A stretch of DNA of 64,000 nucleotides, taken from NCBI GenBank assembly GCA_047495785.1, contig JBLDXI010000013.1, positions 3,596,001 to 3,660,000 of the forward strand. The letters run 5' to 3'. The DNA is from Lepidodermella squamata (taxonomy: Eukaryota > Gastrotricha). Below the pieces are notes generated by a model, which was not told the DNA's origin, searched no databases, and saw only the letters and a program-made list of their open reading frames with translations. This document shows positions 23,188 through 35,304 of the stretch, one piece after another. A program made the translations under genes and the position numbers. Numbering within the stretch: position 1 is the stretch's first letter; every line of letters starts with the position of its first letter.

Positions 23188-26100
23188 TCAAGTCGGCGGC
23201 AGAACGTTGAACATGTAAAAAGGGATCATGATTGAGGACGTTAGCGCCACCAGGAAGACGAAATTATCAATGCAAACCGCCGCTGTCCGCAATCTTCTCG
23301 ACCGCCGCTGCGCCGCTCGCTCCTCGTCACTGCTCATATCTTCATCCGTTTGATAAGCCCGCGCTGGTGGTTGCCGTTTGTACAATGGGTCGTAGCTGCG
23401 CCGGTTCGACGGCGGGATATTTCCGATGTCAAGCTGCCGCCGTTGTTGCGGCGTCGCTTTTTGACGGTGCTTCGAGGTGGGTGGGGGTGCTGAGGCTAGG
23501 TTGGGTAGGGTGCCGTAGTTGGCTCCGGCGTTCGTCAGCATAGTCAACGTGTGGTTGCTAGGCGACGATTTGTCGCCGGAGGAAGATGAAACCACGACTA
23601 GATCGACGTTTGTTGTAGTTGTGAGCTCGGCCGATGAGAACAGGCCGTGCCGCGAGACGGCGTCGAGGCTGTCCTCCTCGAATGTGTCGTCACCGTTGAG
23701 CATAGTTACCGGGGCGCCGGTCGTGCCGGACACGAAGCGATCGTTTAGCAGGCTGGTTGTTCCACCGCCAGGATGCGGCGGCGGCTGCATTTCCAGGTCG
23801 CCGTGCCGCCGGTTGTTGGCGGCGCGGAGACGGCTGCGTTTGCTCGCCGCCGTCATCTTTCGCTCGCGACTGCTACCGCGCCGGCGCAGGAAGCTGAAGC
23901 ACTTGAATAACTTCGGCAGACAACCGTTGCGAATTGTATGGTTCAGCATGTATACGCCTATAAATAAAAAATTTCATTTTAATGCTGTGAGCTGTTCGGA
24001 TATACATCTAGGAATTGCCGTAGCTACTGTTTTACTGCTTAAATTAAGGTTCCAACAATTTAATTATATAAGATTCGATTTCGACTAATATCTTTCTTTT
24101 TCGGCAATGATGCACCCTATAACCCAGGAATTTTCCGAATTGGCTACCTGACACCATCAGTTGTGAATAAAATATCTTGATGTTGGCTTTAAAGACTGCT
24201 GATATCTGAAAAATCTATGATAGATAATACTGAAAGAGTGAGTATTTGCGCCTTTTCTGGGAGGGCAGTTTATTCCAAGTTACCACTTTATCATAAAACA
24301 AGTGATTTTGGTATGCCCATATTTTCTGACGGAAATTGGATGTTCCCGTCTCAATAACGGGCCGGGCGACAGAATAGAATGCGACATAATAGCGAGTACA
24401 CCCGAAATAGCGAGGCACGGCTCAATAAAGCGTGCGCTCGACCCGAAAAAGCTCGCTCCGAAGCTTATAAGTCGAGTGCAAACCCGGACAATTTTAGGTT
24501 TCGATTGACCATACAGAAAAAATCACCGAAAATAATGTTGAGGAAGAAAATTCAAAATCTTCATTTTGGAATGCCGTCGGTCTATTGATATTTCTCGCTG
24601 GCAATTTTTTTTTAAATATAATACTCGTAATGCCACGACCTTTATTCTAACAAATCAGTGATATTTCCAGGTAGAAAATTCCGAATAAATACGATGATTT
24701 GGCTCTGACAAGAAAATATTTCTGATGAAATGTAATGAATTTCAGCCTAAATCGCGCCTGTAATTCAAAATTTTATAGACTGGCAGAGATCGGGCGGGAA
24801 TTAATTTTCCACTACAAATAAATAATTTAAAAAAAATGTTTTTGACAATGAAATAAGTAAATTTCGCAATTATTCAGTTTGCTATGATAGCAATTTTTAG
24901 GAAAACCGGATAAAACGGGCTTTATAATACTCCTAAAACCATATAATTCCGTTAAAAGCGGCTCAACTGTTTGCCAAAAGGATTACCAAATGCGATGAGG
25001 CTTTGATTAGCGATTGAGGCTAGATAAAAATAATAATAATTTACCTAAAATAGCGTCTGCTACAGTAACGACGCTGATACCGGTAAGAAAGTCGATATAC
25101 AGGCAGAGCAGTGGTATTGAGTTTGAGGTTCGCGGCAGTTCACCGACGACGATCGACTGAAACACAATTACTGAAAGCAGAATCGTAGTCGATTGTGATA
25201 TTCGGTCTTCGCTGCCGATCGGCAGGAAAAACGTCAGTATTTGAAGAGCAGATAACATGCCACATGGAAAGAAGACATTAATCTAAATTAAAAAAAAATT
25301 AAAAAATATTCCTATAAATTCTTAGGTCCCCAGAACCTTGTAGTAGAGTGTTTTCCTCCGAATTTCCAAGGTTATTTCAACCCTGGAAAATGCCGTAGAT
25401 GAAGTGACGTAATTGAGCTTAGGAACGGCGTAAGCAGTCATTAGGTCCCATTGACCTAATTAATCGAAAAAAACGGTCCTAATTTTGAGGAAAAATTTAA
25501 ACAAAAATTACCGCTCTCGGTGAAAGTTTTCAAAGAAACTGCCGATTTGTCGTACCGAACAGTTAAATTCAAAAATTCTTTCGGGTACATAGCACTCTCG
25601 AAAACTATTTTTCAAAAATTAATAAATATCGATTTGAAAATTTGAAAAAATACCGATTGGGCATCGTTGAGTATCAAAGGGGAAATATGACCTAAAATCC
25701 ATAATTAACATTTTTTATTAATTTTTTTTTCAATTTTTCTTACAAGTCTAGCTCGCATCGGGTGAATATGGTACCAGTCGGGAACCACCAGATGCAGCCG
25801 TCTGAGTGAAGTTTGAAGTCGAACCTACGGTCGCGAATCAACGCGTAAACATCGTCCAGGGCGTTGATGATTTGAATGTCTGGAATCCAGAGCCGGTCGC
25901 CGGGTATGATGACGTAGTCGACGCCGCCGAAGCTGTCCGGCTCCCACGACAGCGCGCCGTCGCACCAGTTGAGCTGTATTCGCATTGTCACTTCCAAAGC
26001 TTCAGTTTTCACATCTGTCCTTTCCCACTGAGAGCGATTACGGGTTAAAAATTATTAAAATTAAATTAAAATGCAATAAATTACGGTGACATAATTTCAC

Positions 26101-26814
26101 GGTCACAAAATAGCTAAAGGTAGATTACATTACTTCATGCTAGAAAAAAGCCCCAAAGCAATTTAAGATCCTGAAATTTGTAAAAAAAATCCCATGCGAT
26201 ATTCTAAATTAGATCCAACAGGGTGTCTACAACGTCCAAGAAGGTTACATCAAGTTACAGAGGCCAGTCTAATTTTTTTTAAGCATTCCGAGACATTTTT
26301 TTTAGGTTACTACTTCCACTACATTTAAATGCTTATTTTTAGTATACCAAATTTTGAATTTTAATGAGCGATATTCGGGTCCGAACTTCGAGCGTCCCGT
26401 TGTCGGTTGTGAGCGGGCGGGCGTAATACGTATAACCGGCGGCAAGTAGCCGCCTTAAGATTTGCAACTCGTAACGCCGATCGACTGTGGCTGATGAAGA
26501 ACGAGAAACCGTATTAACTGTACAAATGTTTTTTGATAGAAAAAAAGCAACAGGCATGCACCCAAAAGCCCCTCACCCGGGTTGACCTTACCTGTTCCGT
26601 GGTGCTGTTTATCGGCGCCCATCGCCAGCCCGGTCAGCCATAATAGCAATAAAAGGGTGGCTGAAATCAGCCCTAAATCCGGCGGCCTGAAGCCGAATAA
26701 AGTCCCGCCGTGAATTAGCAACCGCATAATTTCGGTCGCGCTGCTGTAACGATAGCCGCTTCTACACACCAATGTAACAGCAACGGCCGGCTCGGTGGTA
26801 GTAGTAGCCGGCAA
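23188..26814 (-). CDS. Nicotinic-type Cys-loop receptor subunit (non-alpha)
   Basis: The phase-consistent exons are 26592-26727 (or from an upstream ATG at 26814), 26348-26484, 25744-26027, 25654-25691, 25512-25604, 25337-25455, 25045-25282 and 23188-23957. The ligand-binding part has LNWCDGALSWEPDSFGGVDY and the loop with WIPDI. The Cys loop is complete: C, 13 residues, C, including YFPFDTQRC, carried partly on a 38-nt exon. TM1 follows LEIRRKTLYY; TM2 is preceded by GSEDRIS, with Glu-Asp at the usual cation-filter position. A long Arg/Pro/Ser-rich cytoplasmic loop (about 200 aa) precedes TM4. There is no vicinal Cys pair in loop C, so it is probably a non-alpha subunit of an acetylcholine-gated cation channel. 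Confidence 0.86.
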
Positions 26815-29800
26815 ATCGGCTCATCGATACGCGTGTTAATTTGAGGAAAAAATCACTTTAATAGTAATAATAATAATAATAGCGCCATATCTAATATGAA
26901 TATGAAAAAATGCGCCTTAATAAAAAGATTTAGCGCGCGCGCACTCCGGCTCGCTCCCCCGCCGTCTCACTCCTTCCGATACATTTATATATCAGATCCA
27001 CTTTGATGAATATCGCAAGTAATATATCGTTGTACAGATGTTTTCAACACGATTAACAATACCCGTGTAGAAAATTGGTGCGCTTAATGAATAAATCATT
27101 GGGAAAACAAAAACAACGCCTGAATGCGAAAAATTTGTAGATACAAACAGCATTTAGAAAGACAAAGTCAATGTTTTTCGATGGCAAGGTCTTAAGAGCC
27201 GATCGGCGGCTCACAATTGACAGGATATATTTATCGCTGACCGGCAGTACTTTGCCTTTCTTCGAAACTGATGCATTAATACGAAAACGCAATATAATTC
27301 GGTAGTAGTAGGGTGGCCAGTTAGTGTTGATGTTTCGCGCTAATAATGATAATAATAATAATAATAAGACTGGCAACAAAATGTCTCTGATATATAGCAC
27401 AGAACCGATAAAAAGGAGACTAGGAAATAAGGAAGTCAAGCCGTTTACATATTATAATAGATTGTGCATTAAAGCGAGGGGCCAGTTTTTTCTGCTATCA
27501 TTCGATGATGGGGCGAAAATACATAATATTCCATTAGTTGACAAATATTTGTACGCATGAAGTCTTGCGCGCGGCGAGACATTAATATACGGCTGTTATA
27601 TTATTATGTTAAAATACTTGGAAATGCCAAGATATTGGAAAGACTGACAAAATTTTTCCGTCAACAAATTATACTCACTCTGTGTCATCTTATTAAAGCG
27701 CCACAGTAGGCACATATACGCGCATTCCTATGTTATTAGGAATTAATAAAACAGCCCCTAATATACACAAATCCAATCAGAGCCCTTACCTTCTTATACA
27801 GGTGCAAACAAGTTCGAAGAAAATTACATCAAACTTTTAGCTAAATAAGAAAAATCACTGCAAGTATGTTTGAAGGCGGAAAAAATTCCAATATGCTATT
27901 ATTTGAGGTAGTGTCTGCCAGCAAGTCTACCTGAGTGCTGGTAATGGCTGAAAAAATAAACAATGCGAGGCATGTATCATCACCTAAGCCGTTTTGCTAT
28001 GCGATATATTAGTTTACAACATGATATATTGTGTAATCAAGGAAAAAATGATCCAGACACATGTGTGTAGTATAACAACGTCTAATGAGCCGTTACATCC
28101 ACAGACAAAACAAATTCTATAACATGATCATCAAAATATTTTACTTGTTTGCGATGAAATCTTGAACTAATTCTTCATTATTTATAGGGTTACAGGGACT
28201 ATTTTAGAAGAAACCCAACTTTTATAGGATGGATTTAAGATTTTTCCGTGTTATTTTAGTATATATTGAATGTATCGGAAAAATCGAAAATAAACGCGCG
28301 CCGATTGTTTGCTATTATTACTCACTCACTCCACGGACGGGCGGTGGTGAGAAATGCAATAATAAACTGGTCGTAACAGACTAGAACAATAGAATTTGCC
28401 TTGCGCTGGTAATAGAATCAATTAACAAATGAATTATTATTACGGCGATCCGTAACATCGGCGAAAAAAATTTGTTTTTTATTTTATTAGTGATTTTGCA
28501 ATGAGATGCTTAATGATAACAGTAAACAGGCGAAGGTGCGGTAAAAATATACGCGAAATTATGTTAACGCAATGAACGCCGCAGGTACTTGAGCCGTAAA
28601 CAACCGGTACAGGCTCGCGCTAAATTGAGCCTAACAATATGTAGATGCAGCGAAGCGAATCGGTAGCGCTTTGGCCATTCACAAGAATGGCGATGTTGAA
28701 AAAATAACCTGAATTGCCACCGGGTTTTTGTTGCGCCGTCTCGTCGTCGATTTTCTCGCGAAGGTGGGGCGAAAAAAATCGATGTATTATTGCATGCGCC
28801 AGCGATGTGAGCGTAATTTGGTTTGTTTATTCGCGCGTGACGCGTGTATCACCACCATTGCTGGGCGGCATTATTAACTTACGCGCATAGACTTTGCCGC
28901 TATTAAGGTGGGTGCGCACGAGCGCGAATTGTTTAAGCGCAAATATTGTGAGCAATTTTTATTATAGTCAGGTTTATTTTCATATACGTTTCTCTACACG
29001 TGATGCGACTAGGAAGCCAAACACCAGCAGCCGGCCGCGCGCACGCGCATTGTCACTTGGTCAAATCTTAATTGGCCAAACTTGAGCGACAAAAAATATA
29101 TCTGGCTCTGTTTATATAACCTTCTGATAGCGCTTTTTCCGCATAGACAATATTGCGAAATAGCCATGGTGACAGTAGCACTTTTATGGTACACGAACAC
29201 AGCGAAAAATTATTTTTTTCGCCAACGACCACCAAAATAAAAGATAATAAAAACTGAGGTTAATTATTTCCATTCCAAATATACCGGTCAGCAATCGGAA
29301 ATCAATCACTCAATACTGCTATGTTTTTCTGTCACGAAAATAATCTAATCAAAGGTTCGCTAGAATTCGAAAGCTCTGTTGAAGTTTCGACAAAAACTCA
29401 TCACATTCGAAGCCGAGATTTTACCGGAAACTTCATCGAATAGTAATCAATTACGTCTCTTGTGAATGGGAGGAAAAAGTCGAAGAAATTTGATCCAACC
29501 AGGTAAAAACCGAAAATTACCGAACCAGTGACCATCAGGGTTTTCACAAGTAAATTTTCAATTTCTTCGGTAACATCGTGGATAAAGATTGGAAGATTCT
29601 GAACTTGATTTCTAAAAAAAGTTAAAATTCCTAAAAAAATCTCAAAATTTACAAATGGCTGCGGAACTTATGGGACATTATTTTGTTCTACAGGGTGGCC
29701 AAAAAAGCCGGAAAAGGGAACTTGATGCGCATTATTATAAATGAGTTTTAGGAAATAGATGAATTGCTAGCATTCTTTTGCTAATGAAACTCTTCAATTT

Positions 29801-29984
29801 CTAGAAAATCCTCATCAAATTCGCCTCCTGCGGCTTTTTTTTGGCCACCCTGTATCTTTGCAAAAATTCGAAAGAACAAAAAAACAATAAGTTTCGAGCG
29901 CCCTCTAAACAGTGCTATTTATTTAATTTTTCCAACTCAATGTTAAAATAGAAAATCGTAGCTGAAATTGCATGACGACAAATA
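26815..29984. other. Long gene-poor region upstream of the receptor gene
   Basis: This 3.1-kb stretch holds AT-rich sequence, short AAT trinucleotide runs (around 26866-26880 and 27346-27366) and CG-dinucleotide patches near 26932-26945 and 29035-29048. Open frames here lack ATG starts. Its position upstream of the receptor gene suggests regulatory DNA, but I see no specific site. Confidence 0.45.
29691..29852. mobile_element. Tc1/mariner-type MITE
   Basis: A 162-bp element has inverted ends: left CAGGGTGGCCAAAAAAGCCG, right the near-perfect reverse complement ending GGCCACCCTG. It is flanked on both sides by TA, the Tc1/mariner target duplication. The interior has no coding potential, so it is a non-autonomous element. 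It lies about 130 bp past the stop codon of the second M4 protease. Confidence 0.8.
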
Positions 29985-32447
29985 TTATAATTTATTGACC
30001 TCGCAGACATTTGAGTCTGGGGTCAAGTGGCAGGCATTCAGTGAAACACGGTTAAAAGCACCTTTCCTCGAAGATCCGATAATTATGCTGTAAATGCCAA
30101 TCGGAGGGCACTCAATTACCAGTTGTATCGATTCAGATTGACGTAGTAGAACTGCGTCAAATTCTGCGTACTTGAGGGAGTCACCGTCTGAAATGTTCTT
30201 CATTCCGTAATGAATGAGTAAATCTACTTCCATGAGGCCACTGTCCTCCTCCTCGTCATCATCCTCTTCTTCCTCGTTTTCATCTGCATCTTCCTCGTCA
30301 CAATCATCATCACAATCAGTGTCGTCATCTTCGTCATTCACCACAATTTCGCCATTATCAATTTTGGTCGCAGGTAACCTCAGGGAAAGGATTAATTTAG
30401 ACGGAGCAGGTTTTCCGGGCTTTTGCTTAACTTCGTAGATGAATTGGTAGATATCATTCGAATTTCCTTGAAGGTTTTCTTGGGTATAGCAGTTGGGTAG
30501 TGGGATCAATCCATCAGGATTCTCGTCATAACCATCCGACAGGTCGCATGTCGTGCCATTAATGGTAACTCCGACTTTTCCGAAGGCTACCGTGATATCT
30601 TCCACTTTTTTAGATGGCATTGATAGCCTGTTGGCGTAGGTGAGGATTCCGCAGAGGCCGTCAGCCATTTTAAAGAACTCCCCCCACTGAAACCTATTAG
30701 CGCCATAAAATAATTGATAGGCCTTGTAGATATCCCATCCTCGAGTTTGGGACAGCAAGAAGAAAGCGTGGTTGTAAATCCCGCTGCAGACGTGTACGTC
30801 CATGTTCGGCCTGTACTCGCTGTATTTCTTTATCTGCTGAGCGTCTGACGTCGGCTTTTTGAGATTCCGAACAAGATTACGGCTCGCAGCGTTTTGAACC
30901 TTCTGCGCGTCGATGTCGAACAGCCAATCTGTTGATCCTCGAACGCAAGCTCGAACCATCATTGCAGTGATGTCGCTGAAAGCTGCATTTGATCATCAAA
31001 TTTAATAGCGATTAATTCCTTTTACCAACCTTCATTGATGCAGCCAATTTCGCCGGAGTAGTAGAGCCCTGAAAAGCGAGCTGTCAAAGCGTGCCCGATT
31101 TCGTGTGAAACAGAGTCGATGCTCGAGCAGGAAGGATATTCGTTCGATACATCTCCGTTGCCTTGTTGAAAAATGTCTTTCAACTCTGCAGAACCGCAGT
31201 GTTCTGGTACTCACCGAAAAATACGCCGTTCTCGTTCCAGAATGCCGTAGCTTTCATCCGACCGTAATTTATGTGAACTCGCAGAGGTTTACCATTCGTG
31301 ATGAAACCAAAGTCATACAACTGAACTGTAGAGAGAATTGTAGAGCGAAATGCTACGACGAGGGTTGATCTTACCATGTTTCGCCAAACATTTTTGCGTT
31401 TGAATAGCGTAATCCATACAGTCAGCTGCGATACCATAACCGCCATTCACCTTATGGTAATTTCCAATTAAAAAATGAGCTACTGGTATCGCTGAAGTAC
31501 CTCGTCTTCTATCAAAGTACCACACGGGTACGCCAGAGCTTCAGCCTCATTCGATATCGATGTATTTCCTTTCATGTCGTAGATGGCGAAAAATCCTTTC
31601 GATTGTTCGACGACGCATTCATCCAGCTGAGTAACTCTATCTGTAAGATCGAGACTCACTTTACGCTTGCCGATTCTCCTATTGCCACCCGTAGCCTCGA
31701 CGGCATAAGTCGAGGTTGGGCTTAACAGGACGATAGTATCGTTGAGTATGTCGTACATGCATACTAAATCAATTTAGGATAACATTGTGCGAATAGGGAA
31801 TATCGGAAGTTTAACAATATCTCTGAGCTTCATCTAGATTGTTGATAATGTTGAACCCATCATACATGGTCATGGTATGGCTATTAAAATCGTAGAACAA
31901 AAATCGCGCTGAACGGGTATTGATTTCGACCCCATCTCCCTAAGTAATTTCACTGATTAACAGGTAGCCATGAGAACCTGTATGTAACCTCCTTGAAGTT
32001 GAATTGTTCATCAAGACTTTTCATACACGCCGCATAACCTGTTTGATTGGCGATCTTCTCGCCGGGTCCAATCACTTGTCTGGCCATCTTATCGAACCGA
32101 GGAATATCGTCCAGTATTTGACCGCTCAATGCGTACTGGATGGCTTCAGTTTCGTCCTCGGTAAAAGTGAAATCGTAGCCGGTTAACTGATAGCCGCTGA
32201 TGTGGAGAAGGAATGTGAGAAGGCGGCGACCATCTGGTAGCTCCTCTTCGTCGAATAAAGTCAGATTCTGATTCGGTGATAAGCTCAGCAGCTGCTCGAT
32301 TGATGGCCTTTCAGCCAGGTCATCCTTTTGCAAAACTGTGACATTGAACCGATTGGATTGATTGTACAAGCGGGGCTCCTTGGCAAGGGCGAAGTTGCCA
32401 ATAAGAACAATAAGAATTATGCAAGCTTTAAATGACGTGAACAGCAT
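29985..32447 (-). CDS. Thermolysin-like (M4) zinc metalloprotease, second paralogue
   Basis: Exons are 31989-32447, 31816-31939, 31501-31763, 31375-31450, 31215-31325, 31030-31161 and 29985-30982. Intron positions and phases match the gene at 16190-18643 exactly, so they arose by duplication after the introns were in place. The product is 720 aa. All catalytic elements are kept: HEIGHA, GCINEAFSD and DVHVCSGIYNHAF. The acidic linker is longer here (30238-30345, almost all Asp/Glu with paired Cys). The C-terminal domain has MEVDLLIHYGMKN and the GIYSIIIG strand typical of PPC-like folds. Likely a secreted protease activated by propeptide removal. Confidence 0.88.
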
Positions 32448-33461
32448 TGTTCAATTCACTGCTAAAATTCTAGAATCTGGCTAGCCCTATTTCATGTTAG
32501 TCTGTTTCAACATTTCATGCCATTGTTATGATAACAATAGGCCTTTACTACTAGAGTGATAAAATGTGTTTGTTTTGATTTTAATTACACCTCAATCGTG
32601 AGATTGAACTGGCTGACGCGAGGGCATAAGCTGTGGGGGAAGGCAAATTAGTTGAGGCGTTTTTTCATGCCTCTACTGGTTTTCCGACCTCTGGCACAAC
32701 TAAACCTAGTTTTCCTAGTGTAGCCTTCCTTCCTCTATAAATAAAAAGATTGGGTTGTTACATAGGTACTTCATCTGGTTGATATTTAGGAATTACAACA
32801 AATCTCCACCGAAAATCAACAATGAATTTTCGCTGAAACCGCATTCAGGCCTCTATAATGAAGGGGAATACTGATGAGCAATGCCTCAGAAACTGCCTGC
32901 ATGCTGCATGAGACGAGAAAAAGACGTCTGCCGTTGAAATGCCGTTTCAGCAACTTCATTGCGATCATTGTACATACACAGCACTGATCATAGTGATCGT
33001 AATTTGCATTTACGTTCAATGGTCGAACAATCCAAGAAAAATCTATAAATGTTGAAGTGGTTTTTTTTGGCGCGTCGCTTGGTTGTTTTGGAACGATATG
33101 GAAAGTAGATTTCTTGAAGTTCGGGGCTGGTTCGTGAACATCCATTCAAATGACCTTTAAACAGCCTCTTTATTCAATTCTGCTAGCCGTCCATGATTTC
33201 CATGCCTATATGCAAAGCTCCGATACATAACAACAATAATCTCTGACGACTCATTTATAATCAGTGATCATGCATTATTAAGAAAGGAGGGCTGCATGTT
33301 AAATCAATCTGGCCTATTTCGGTCGCTAAATTGCACAGATTTAGCGGAATCGTTAAATAAACTATCGTCAAGTTCCTTAGTAGATAATCGATCTGCAGCT
33401 TGGAAACCGAGCACTTTTGCAAAACTCAGTCAGAAATCATTGCAGAAACATTCTGTTAACG
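32448..33461. other. Intergenic, with one uncertain minus-strand ORF
   Basis: Between the divergent protease and channel genes lies an ATG-started frame at 32816-33145 on the minus strand (109 aa). It has no recognised motif, signal peptide or splice support. The remainder shows nothing recognisable. Confidence 0.4.
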
Positions 33462-34927
33462 ATGCTCGTTCTCAGAAATTCGGTATTGCTGGTCGCAATT
33501 ATCAGTGGCTTTGCGGGTGCGGCAGTTCCGACAACTACCGCATTAGCCCCGAAGCAGCAGAAGATCATGCAACTCATAATGAGTGAATGTGATCTTTTAG
33601 CTGATTCATTCGGAAGTCTGCTCGAGGAGGAATCAAACGCAAGTATCCCCGCATCGGCTACATTCCACTTGGACCGATTACTCAATGTTGATGACAATAA
33701 CGAATTCGTTGAGGTTATCGGTTCTTTCACCCTCTCCCTTCAATTTGATTGTGTAGCTGATGCTGCAGTGAAATATCGTGATCGCTTGCCGAAAAAATCA
33801 TTTTGGACGCTTACGAACACTCAAGACTACTGGCAGCCACCAATTAGCCATCTAAATAGCAGAGATGACTTCGGTATGAAGAATATCAAATCACGATACA
33901 TCACTGTTCAACCTGACTCGGGTTAGTAAACTATTTTTGAAATCAAGAGGCTATTGCTTTGTTACATTGTTTTCCATCAAGGAGTGGTCAACTTCACATT
34001 TGGTGGCTTGTTTAAGCCAGCGACTCATTTCGATTACGCAGCGTAAGTTTCGAGAGTGCAAGATACTTAAAATACTAATTTTGTTTTGTTCAGGTTTCCA
34101 TTCGATAGACAGGTATAAAAGAATATTTTTCCTTTGTGATTTTGTGTTTGAAACGTTTCATTTTTCCACGTAGACCTGGTCATGGGAAATGGGGTAAAGA
34201 GGCTTTGACGTGCCTTATAAAGCTTTGCAAACATTCATTTTCAGCCTCCAATTATCTCCTGGCTCTATCTCCATTTACCATACGACTTATACCTTCTCGA
34301 ACGGCGAGAGCAAGTTCGTTGATGACAATTTAGGATGGGAGCCCCTCTCGAAGAAGACCAAGGTCCGATATGAGATTACAGGCTCTGAAGCTAGAACCTT
34401 TCACGAGATGGAAATTTCCTTTGTCATAAAACGATATCCAATATATTTCGTCCGAAATACCATCCTAGTCTGCATAGTGCTCACATTTGCTGAGATGGCA
34501 ACTTTTGCGATCCCACCCGAGGCACTTATAAGAAATGAGTAAGAATTTTGACTTGAAGATTGAATTTCGCTTGATTCTAATTCTATGACCTAGCTACGCA
34601 ATGATCATTTTATTGGCGATTTATTTCCTTGAGTTGCACATAAATTCGTTCATACCGAAGACCCCAGCAAAAGTCAACATCAAAGACATATGCATGAGTG
34701 AACTACTCTCTTGCCTTTTCGTCTTCGGCTACTGCACCATCTTGTCTAGTTTCATGGCGTCGAACAGAGAATTGGCCGAACGCAAGGTTCATTTCTTTAA
34801 CAAGAAATTTTCGATACGATATTGCCGGATCGCTGATATCATCGCATGTGGCCTTTTCATGCTTATTATGGTTCAGCTACGAGTCGTTCTGCTCTTCACT
34901 GCGGTTGCCGACTACTACAAGGAGTGA
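33462..34927 (+). CDS. Pentameric ligand-gated channel subunit lacking the Cys-loop cysteines
   Basis: Six exons keep frame: 33462-33921, 33982-34042, 34094-34112, 34174-34193, 34245-34538 and 34594-34927. Two are microexons of 19 and 20 nt. The product is 395 aa. A signal peptide is followed by a diverged ligand-binding domain. The loop has FPFDRQ, but the Cys after it is Trp (FPFDRQTW), and the position 14 residues earlier is Thr. TM1 follows VIKRYPIYFVRN; TM2 and TM3 follow; the TM3-TM4 loop is short; TM4 is near the C-terminus. The overall fold is retained, so it may be functional, but ligand and ion selectivity cannot be read. Confidence 0.75.
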
Positions 34928-35304
34928 GGAAAAACACGTGAACGAATTATCCGGAAAGAAAATACCATGATCTTGCTACTTCGAAAATCATCAGCGTGAA
35001 AATGAGTTAAGCTTAAAGTAACTTTTATAGAGCGCAGAAAGCAATATTTTTGATTGTCAAATTAAACACACCTTGTCCATCTGGGTGAGGAATGTGACGG
35101 TTACTTTCGCAAGACAACAGCATGAAAGGTTTCTTCAACTTTGTATACAGACATTGATTTATCAAAGATGAGTAAAAACATAGGGATTAATGCATTGATA
35201 ATGTTTATTTCATCTTCTTCCTGAGTAATACTCAGAATTAAAGGTTTTGTCTGATTAAACTTAGATCAACCCAGCACCGCTTGTCCGTACTAGTTTCGTG
35301 CCAT

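Noticed and set aside
23519-24088. 189-aa plus-strand open frame
   Set aside because: It lies antisense to the cytoplasmic loop of the nicotinic-type receptor, where high GC content keeps stops rare.
27053-27439. 128-aa minus-strand frame with a Leu-rich stretch
   Set aside because: The start is TTG, not ATG. The Leu run comes from a TAATAATAA-type simple repeat. There is no splice or family support.
30214-30438. Plus-strand Ser-rich open frame
   Set aside because: It is the antisense of the Asp/Glu linker of the M4 protease; the Ser runs come from reverse-complemented GAA/GAT codons.
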